Part shown: positions 59,238 to 64,000 of the stretch, piece by piece
Layout of the letters: every line of letters begins with the position of its first letter
Position numbering within the stretch: position 1 is the stretch's first letter
Assembly: GCA_020638695.1 (NCBI GenBank)
Contig: JACKIB010000019.1
Location: 39,590-103,589 of the forward strand
From: Planctomycetota bacterium
GTDB lineage: Bacteria > Planctomycetota > UBA1135 > UBA2386
DNA: 64,000 bases
Direction: 5' to 3'
Program-made: the position numbers and the translations under genes
Notes under the pieces: model-generated
Database searches by the model: none
What the model was told of the DNA's origin: nothing
Seen by the model: only the letters and a program-made list of their open reading frames with translations

Positions 59238-60368
59238 GTGACGCAATCCCCCGAGCCAGGACCGGAGCGCCCGACGCCCCTCCAGCCCATCGAGCCCGCG
59301 CGCATCGATCCCCCCGCGGCGCAATCCGAGCCGGAAGCATGCCAGCTGCTGCCGATGGACTCGGAGATCCGACCGCCCGACCCCGCCGCGCACGCGCCGA
59401 GCACCGACCCGCTGTTCGGCAAGATGGTGGACGAGGTGCAGGCGGTGCGCCGCGAGGTCAACAAGGCGGTGATCGGCCAGCGCGTGGTGATCGAGCAGGT
59501 CTTGGCCGCGCTGATGGCCGGTGGGCACGTGCTGATCGAAGGCGTTCCGGGGCTGGGCAAGACGCTGCTGGTCCTCGCGCTGGCGCGGACGTTCGGCGGT
59601 CGGTTCGCCCGCATCCAGTTCACCCCGGACCTGATGCCCAGCGACGTGACCGGGCACGCCATCTATGACATGGCCCAGGGCTCCTTCCGGATCCGCAAGG
59701 GCCCCGCGTTCACCAACCTGTTGCTGGCGGACGAGATCAACCGAGCCCCGGCGAAGACCCAGGCGGCGCTGCTGGAGGTCATGCAGGAACAGCAGATCAC
59801 CATCGAGGGGCAGCCGATGCCGCTCGACCGGCCGTTCATGACCCTGGCGACGCAGAACCCGCTCGAGCACGAGGGCACCTACCCGCTTCCCGAGGCGCAG
59901 CTCGATCGGTTCCTGCTGAAGATCGTCATGCAGTACCCGGAGCAGGACGAAGAAGTGCACTTGGTGCGCCAAGTGACGGCTGGCCAGGTCGGCGAGCAGC
60001 TCAACGTCACCGAGGTCCGGCAGGTGCTGGCACCCGAGCGCTTGGTCGAGTTGCAGCAGCAGGTCGCCGGGATCCTGGTCGACGACCGGATCCACGACTA
60101 CTCGGTGCGCTTGGTGCGAGCGACTCGAGCCTGGCAGGGTGTGCTGCTGGGGGCCGGGACACGCGCGTGCATCGCGCTGATCCGCGTCGCGCGAGCGATG
60201 GCGGTGCTCGCGGGGCGGGACTTCGTGTTGCCGGACGACATCAAGCGTGCCGCGTTGCCGGTGCTGCGCCATCGGATCACGCTGTCGCCCGAGCTGCAGA
60301 TCGAGGGGCACAGCGTCGACGACGTGCTACGCGGCATGCTGGACCACGTCGAAGCGCCGCGGATGTAG
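59238..60368 (+). CDS. MoxR-family AAA+ ATPase
   Basis: A 376-residue protein from GTG 59238, 30 bases after DUF4350. A Pro/Glu-rich N-terminus of ~60 residues is followed by the MoxR ATPase: Walker A GVPGLGKT at 102-109, Walker B LLADEINRAP with D164/E165, MQEQQITIEG, ATQNPLEHEGTYPLPEAQLD (sensor I) and a lid helix. MoxR proteins act as chaperones that insert cofactors or mature partners, often with the DUF58 protein encoded next. The unusually long Pro-rich extension is a feature of this gene. Confidence 0.93.
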   Translation: MTQSPEPGPERPTPLQPIEPARIDPPAAQSEPEACQLLPMDSEIRPPDPAAHAPSTDPLFGKMVDEVQAVRREVNKAVIGQRVVIEQVLAALMAGGHVLIEGVPGLGKTLLVLALARTFGGRFARIQFTPDLMPSDVTGHAIYDMAQGSFRIRKGPAFTNLLLADEINRAPAKTQAALLEVMQEQQITIEGQPMPLDRPFMTLATQNPLEHEGTYPLPEAQLDRFLLKIVMQYPEQDEEVHLVRQVTAGQVGEQLNVTEVRQVLAPERLVELQQQVAGILVDDRIHDYSVRLVRATRAWQGVLLGAGTRACIALIRVARAMAVLAGRDFVLPDDIKRAALPVLRHRITLSPELQIEGHSVDDVLRGMLDHVEAPRM

Positions 60369-61673
60369 ATGCGTCCGGCCGCGCTGTTGCTGTGGGCCAG
60401 TGCCGTTCTGGTCCTCGTCGGAGTCGCGGCGAGCGTCTGGGACGCGGTCCTGCCGTGGTTCCTCGGCGCGTCGGGACTGCTCGCCGTCTGGGCGCTGTGG
60501 GACTGGGTGCGCCTGCGGCGAGTCCCGCAGCCGAAGGTCGAGCGGGTGTCCTTCCACTCGCTTCCGTTGGGCGAATGGGGTCGGGTAACGCTGCGCATCG
60601 AGTCCCAAGCGACCCGTCGACTCGAGCTCGACGTGTTCGATCACCATCCGTCCGAGATGCAGGTCGAAGGCCAACCGTGGCGGCTCTCGCTGGCGGCCGG
60701 AGGCGCGGCAGAACTGGCCTACCGGCTGCGCCCGACCGCGCGCGGGGAGTGGACCTTCCAGACCACGCAGGTGGTGGTCTCCTGGCGCGGCTGCCTGTGG
60801 GCCAGATCGCTGCGCTGTGGCGCCCCGGCTTCGGTGAAGGTCTACCCCAACTTCAAGGCCGTGGCGCGCCACGCGCTGCACGCCACGGAAGACCAAGTAC
60901 GGCAGATGGGCATCCGCCGGCGGCGCCAGCGCGGCACCGGCCTGGACTTCCACCAGATGCGCGAGTATCGCGAGGGCGACTCGCTGCGGCAGATCGACTG
61001 GAAGGCGACTTCCCGTCATCGCAAGCTGGTCTCTCGCGAGTACCAAGAAGAACGCGACCAACGGGTGGTGTTCGTCCTCGACTGCGGTCGGCGGATGCAC
61101 GCCCGAGACGGTGACCTGAGTCACTTCGACCACGCGCTCAACGCGGTGCTGCTGCTCGCGTACGTCGCGCTCCGCCAGGGCGACTCGGTCGGCTTTCTGA
61201 CCTTCAGTGGAATGGAGCGCTGGCTCGCTCCGGTGAAGGGCGCGGGCGCGATGACGACGGTGCTGAATCAGGTGTACGACCTGCACACCACCATGCAGCC
61301 CTCCGACTACGTCGAGGCCGCGCAGCGGGTGATGCGCAACCAACCCCGCCGCGCACTGGTGATCTTGGTCACCAACCTGCGCGAGGAGGATGCCGCCGAG
61401 GTGCAACCGGCACTGCGCATGCTGCGCGAGCGCCACCTCGTGCTGCTCGCCAGCTTGCGCGAAACCGTGGTGCAAGGCGTGCTCGAGGCCGGCGTGAACG
61501 ATCTGGACGATGCCCTGCGCCTGGTGATGGCTCGCCAATACCTTGCGGACCGGCGCGTGACGCATGAGCGCGTGGGCGGGTTCGGCATCCAGGTGCTGGA
61601 TGTCGAACCAGCGGAGTTGCCGCCGGCACTCGTCGACCGCTACCTCGACATCAAGCGCGTCGGGTCGCTGTAG
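60369..61673 (+). CDS. DUF58 protein (vWA-like) partner of MoxR
   Basis: A 434-residue protein starting at ATG 60369 immediately after the MoxR stop. Two membrane helices at the N-terminus (LLLWASAVLVLVGVAASVW, WFLGASGLLAVWALW) precede a beta region and the DUF58 signature GTGLDFHQMREYREGD with LRQIDWKATSRHRKLVSREY. The C-terminal vWA-like part follows (QRVVFVLDCGRRMHA, LLLAYVALRQGDSVGFLTFS). The Asp of VFVLDCGR occupies the metal position although the usual DxSxS is DCGRR, so the adhesion site may be altered. It completes the operon. Confidence 0.92.
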   Translation: MRPAALLLWASAVLVLVGVAASVWDAVLPWFLGASGLLAVWALWDWVRLRRVPQPKVERVSFHSLPLGEWGRVTLRIESQATRRLELDVFDHHPSEMQVEGQPWRLSLAAGGAAELAYRLRPTARGEWTFQTTQVVVSWRGCLWARSLRCGAPASVKVYPNFKAVARHALHATEDQVRQMGIRRRRQRGTGLDFHQMREYREGDSLRQIDWKATSRHRKLVSREYQEERDQRVVFVLDCGRRMHARDGDLSHFDHALNAVLLLAYVALRQGDSVGFLTFSGMERWLAPVKGAGAMTTVLNQVYDLHTTMQPSDYVEAAQRVMRNQPRRALVILVTNLREEDAAEVQPALRMLRERHLVLLASLRETVVQGVLEAGVNDLDDALRLVMARQYLADRRVTHERVGGFGIQVLDVEPAELPPALVDRYLDIKRVGSL

Positions 61674-61965
61674 ATCCCGCGCTGGCCCGGACAGTCGACG
61701 AGCATGTTCTGACGTTCGACGATGCCAGCAGCGAGCCCGCGCAATCGCAGCGCCTCGGTCTCGAGTCGCCTCGCCGCGCAGTTCCTGAGGAGTGCTCCCT
61801 CGCCGAAACGGCCGAAGGGTTCGAGCTCCACGGCAAGGCGTCCGCAGTCGACCTGGTCCTTCCGCGCGCGGCAATGCTCGACGCGTCCCAGGTCGCGGGG
61901 GATCCGCGACGTACCTGTTGCAGTCGGGCCGCGGTGCAGGCCGCTCGGCGCGCGTAAGCGGTTGC
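61674..61965. other. Intergenic region after the MoxR operon
   Basis: About 290 bases. On the minus strand a frame around 61860-61690 contains GRLAVELEPFGRFGEG and ARRLETEALRLRGLAAG. This faintly resembles the C-terminal end of winged-helix DNA glycosylase-like proteins and could be a gene remnant, but it is too short and lacks independent support. I see no complete gene. Confidence 0.3.
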
Positions 61966-62493
61966 GTGAGCGACACGACGATGGACGGAGAAGCCCAGGC
62001 GCTCGGCTGCGACCAGGGGTCACGGATCGGAGTTGCGGTGCGCGGTACGCATCGCTACGCGGTCGCGCTCCGAGCGATCGGTGTTGCCGAGTGCATCGTG
62101 GAGGTGGCGGGGGAGCTGCGCGACCAACCGTCGCAGACCTCGCTGCAAATCGACGAGCGGGTGCACCTCGACGTGCCGGAGCATCTCGATCCCGAGGTGG
62201 TGGCCCGCCGCTTCCCATGGCGCTTTCTCGATCACTCGTGTCGGCCGAATGCGGCGTTCCGCGGCAGGCGCTTGATCGCCCTCGAGGACATCGCCCCGGG
62301 TCGGGCCGTGACGTTCCACTACGCGACGACCGAATACGACCTCGCCGTTCCATTCGCCTGTGAGTGCGGTGAGGAGGACTGCCTGGGGGTGATCCGCGGC
62401 TACCGCGCCCTGTCGGGTCCGCAGCGGGAACGGCTGAGCGGCGCGGTCCTGCCCCACGTGCTTCGCTGCGCCGGGCGAGAAGTCGGCAGCTAG
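61966..62493 (+). CDS. SET-domain protein
   Basis: A 175-residue protein from GTG 61966; ATG 61981 is an alternative start. The C-terminal half carries the SET signature: FLDHSCRPNAAFRGRRLIAL, with HSCRPN, then IAPGRAVTFHYATTEYDLAV and the post-SET Cys cluster CECGEEDCLG. The N-terminal half is unassigned. Bacterial SET proteins are usually lysine methyltransferases of unknown substrate or have been acquired from eukaryotes; no substrate is suggested here. The gene follows the MoxR operon in the same direction. Confidence 0.88.
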   Translation: MSDTTMDGEAQALGCDQGSRIGVAVRGTHRYAVALRAIGVAECIVEVAGELRDQPSQTSLQIDERVHLDVPEHLDPEVVARRFPWRFLDHSCRPNAAFRGRRLIALEDIAPGRAVTFHYATTEYDLAVPFACECGEEDCLGVIRGYRALSGPQRERLSGAVLPHVLRCAGREVGS

Positions 62494-62770
62494 TGGGGTG
62501 TGTCCGAAGTTGGTCCCATGAGTCGCCGGCCCTACGGCCCGCTCGCGGCGTCGCAGCTCCTCAGCTTGTCCACCAACAAGCCGAGGAGCGGCAACGCAGC
62601 GAGCGGATCGAATGGCCGGGTACATTTGCTGCGAACTCCGGACGCGGGGCACTAGCACCCTCTGACGGGTCTCGCTCGCCGTCCGGGGAGAAGTGCGGGC
62701 CAGGCTCCCGAACTTCTGGCACTCAAGGTCGTTCGGGTCGGCTTTCGATGCACTCCGGGGAGGAGTCGCG
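62494..62770. other. Intergenic region with a strong stem-loop
   Basis: About 280 bases between the SET-domain gene and a glycosyltransferase gene. It carries a 14-bp hairpin (62556-62589). Near its end, AGGAG five bases upstream of ATG 62771 is the ribosome binding site of the glycosyltransferase. No gene is recognised in it. Confidence 0.5.
62556..62589. terminator. Strong stem-loop, possible terminator or structured RNA
   Basis: A 14-bp inverted repeat with a single A/C mismatch (arms 62556-62569 and 62576-62589) and a 6-base loop CCACCA. It lies about 60 bases after the SET-gene stop. No T-tract follows. Its position fits a terminator but the stem could also belong to a dispersed structured element. 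Confidence 0.55.
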
Positions 62771-63613
62771 ATGAAGTTGGTCTCGCTGTCGATGGTCAAG
62801 AACGAGGAGTACTGGATCTGGTACTCCCTCACCTCGGTCTACCCGTGGGTCGACGAGATCCTGGTGTTCGACAACTTCTCCACGGACCGCACCGCCGAGA
62901 TCGTGCGGGGGATGACCCACATCGCCGACAAACTCACCCTGATCGAGCAGTTCGGCAGTGCATCGGAGCAAGACACCCGCGAAGCGATGCTGGAGTTCGC
63001 CAGATCGCGTGGTGCGACCCACATCGTCCACCTCGACGGTGATGAGGTGCACAACGACAGCAACCTCGGTTTCTGCCGGCAGCTGCTCGAGCTGCACGAG
63101 CACCGGCCGGCGTTGCGCGATCCACCGGTCAACCCGCGGATCCCGGGGGATCCGAATCCGACGGACGGGATCCTGGTGAAGCACATCGGGTTCCGGCCGG
63201 TGCACCCCGGCTACGCGGGGATCGACACGTGTCGGCCACAGGACCTCACCGAGCCGGACACGTTCCACGGTTGCTACAACTTCGCGATCCGCATCTCCAG
63301 CCTCGCGAACCTGCACGGCAACGGGCTCGAGTGGGGGCTGCACGGCTTCGCCGAGACCGACGACATCTGCATGCAGTCGTCGCCGTGCACGCTGTGGCTG
63401 CCCAAGCTCTACTACCACCACTTCTCGTGGCATCCGCGGTCGTCCCGCCGCATTGGGCACGCCCACTACGGGCGCGCGTCGCAAGACCTCGGGAGTGTGC
63501 CAGCACCTTCGCACGTGCGGCCGCCGGAGGTGTTGTTCCGGCCGGACGGTCCGGGCAACCCGACGCTGAGCGCGTGGGGCATCGAGGTGGGTCGCGAGCT
63601 GGTGCCCGCGTAG
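62771..63613 (+). CDS. Family 2-like glycosyltransferase
   Basis: A 280-residue protein from ATG 62771. The N-terminus (KLVSLSMVKNEEYWIWYSLT) and FDNFSTDRTAEIVR form the nucleotide-sugar-binding part of a GT-A fold, and HIVHLDGDEV provides the DxD-type metal site. The C-terminal part is rich in His/Trp/Cys (YYHHFSWHP, CMQSSPCTLWL). No membrane helix is seen. It likely transfers a sugar to a surface or cell-envelope glycan; the acceptor is unknown. It faces the following methyltransferase gene. Confidence 0.85.
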   Translation: MKLVSLSMVKNEEYWIWYSLTSVYPWVDEILVFDNFSTDRTAEIVRGMTHIADKLTLIEQFGSASEQDTREAMLEFARSRGATHIVHLDGDEVHNDSNLGFCRQLLELHEHRPALRDPPVNPRIPGDPNPTDGILVKHIGFRPVHPGYAGIDTCRPQDLTEPDTFHGCYNFAIRISSLANLHGNGLEWGLHGFAETDDICMQSSPCTLWLPKLYYHHFSWHPRSSRRIGHAHYGRASQDLGSVPAPSHVRPPEVLFRPDGPGNPTLSAWGIEVGRELVPA

Positions 63614-63712
63614 GCCGGACCGATCGCGACCGAGCTGGCGCGCTTGCGCGGGGACCGCTCTCCGGAGTGCGCTGTTGCGGGCGTTCCCACCAACGGCCGC
63701 CGGCACCCGCGA

Positions 63713-64000
63713 TCAGTCGCGTCGCAAGAACAGGTGTCCGGGCACCGCGTTCCAGCCGTTGCGCGGCTCCCCGGTGCGGCGGTACTCGGCCCAGATCACC
63801 GACTCGGTGGTGGGGTTCCAACCTGCCGGGGTCGGGATCGGATCGAGCATCGGCGTCAGTTCATGCAGGATCCGGAAGCCCGCGCCTGCGAACAGGCGCT
63901 CGTAGTAGTCCACCGATTGGATGGTGATGTGTCCGGGGCTGATCGTGTCGTTGGAGATCACCAGCGCGGCTTGCGTGACACCGAGCCGCAGCAACTCGGC
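63713..64000 (-). CDS. SAM-dependent methyltransferase-like protein, C-terminal part
   Basis: The C-terminal 95 residues of a gene that begins beyond the right edge. The visible part (AALVISNDTISPGHITIQSV, YYERLFAGAGFRILHELTPM, ending GHLFLRRD) resembles the last strands of class I methyltransferases, with the loop and helix after motif post-III. The catalytic core is outside the window, so the assignment is tentative. It converges on the glycosyltransferase gene and may belong to the same glycan-related set. Confidence 0.55.
   Translation of the reverse strand, partial: AELLRLGVTQAALVISNDTISPGHITIQSVDYYERLFAGAGFRILHELTPMLDPIPTPAGWNPTTESVIWAEYRRTGEPRNGWNAVPGHLFLRRD

Noticed and set aside
1..64000. 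tRNA, rRNA or CRISPR array
   Set aside because: Looking for T-loop-type sequences, rRNA blocks and short regularly spaced repeats gave no candidate.

Overview
The window is about two-thirds G+C and tightly packed. It carries many secreted and lipid-anchored proteins, two sigma-factor/Ser-Thr-kinase pairs, a DUF4129-DUF4350-MoxR-DUF58 operon, DUF839, DUF4331 and HupE proteins, and a lineage-restricted C-terminal beta domain shared by three secreted proteins. TonB, a TonB-dependent receptor, an AsmA/DUF748-type protein and lipoprotein signals indicate a Gram-negative envelope. Together these suggest a high-GC member of the Planctomycetota or a neighbouring lineage. This is an inference from gene content; the window has no rRNA or other marker gene. 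I found no rRNA, tRNA or CRISPR array.

Layout. 1-3.5 kb: the tail of an ArsI/CadI-like metalloenzyme, a SigZ-like sigma factor with a cysteine-rich tail, an IS91-family transposase, the 3' remnant of a THUMP-like methyltransferase and a TfoX-N protein. 3.6-10.6 kb (minus): a lipoprotein coupled to a giant AsmA/DUF748-like protein. 10.7-14 kb: an M48-like metalloprotease and a secreted DUF839 protein. 14-17.5 kb (minus): a HEAT-repeat protein coupled to a pentaheme cytochrome. 17.7-24 kb: DinB-like protein, a 1726-residue pseudokinase/helicase/nuclease protein and a coupled membrane protein, the best candidate for an undescribed defence-like system. 24.3-26.9 kb: three overlapping genes of unknown function and an XRE regulator. 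27-32 kb: a catalytically degenerate SGNH protein, a secreted protein and a hybrid histidine kinase. 32-41 kb (minus): a secreted beta-lactamase-fold hydrolase, a sigma factor/kinase-TPR pair, and M28 and S8 peptidases.

41.4-50.4 kb (plus): a methyltransferase, then TPR lipoprotein, DUF4331, HupE, sigma factor and kinase, followed by a lipoprotein and an Imm11/DUF1629-like protein. 50.6-53.5 kb (minus): TonB and a TonB-dependent receptor. 53.7-54.8 kb is a scar where a broken sialidase-like gene meets a broken FAD oxidoreductase gene. 54.9-61.7 kb is a six-gene RDD-SpoIIM-DUF4129-DUF4350-MoxR-DUF58 operon. The right end holds a SET-domain protein, a glycosyltransferase and the C-terminal part of a methyltransferase.

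Many neighbours are translationally coupled by 4-base start/stop overlaps (9162/9159, 15034, 23370, 24905, 25162, 35652/35649, 46683, 55602, 58029), which supports these operon calls. Strong stem-loops lie between convergent genes (14016-14043, 32055-32090) and in two other intergenic regions (45526-45556, 62556-62589). Two copies of a roughly 120-base intergenic repeat lie at 24127-24248 and 28208-28328.
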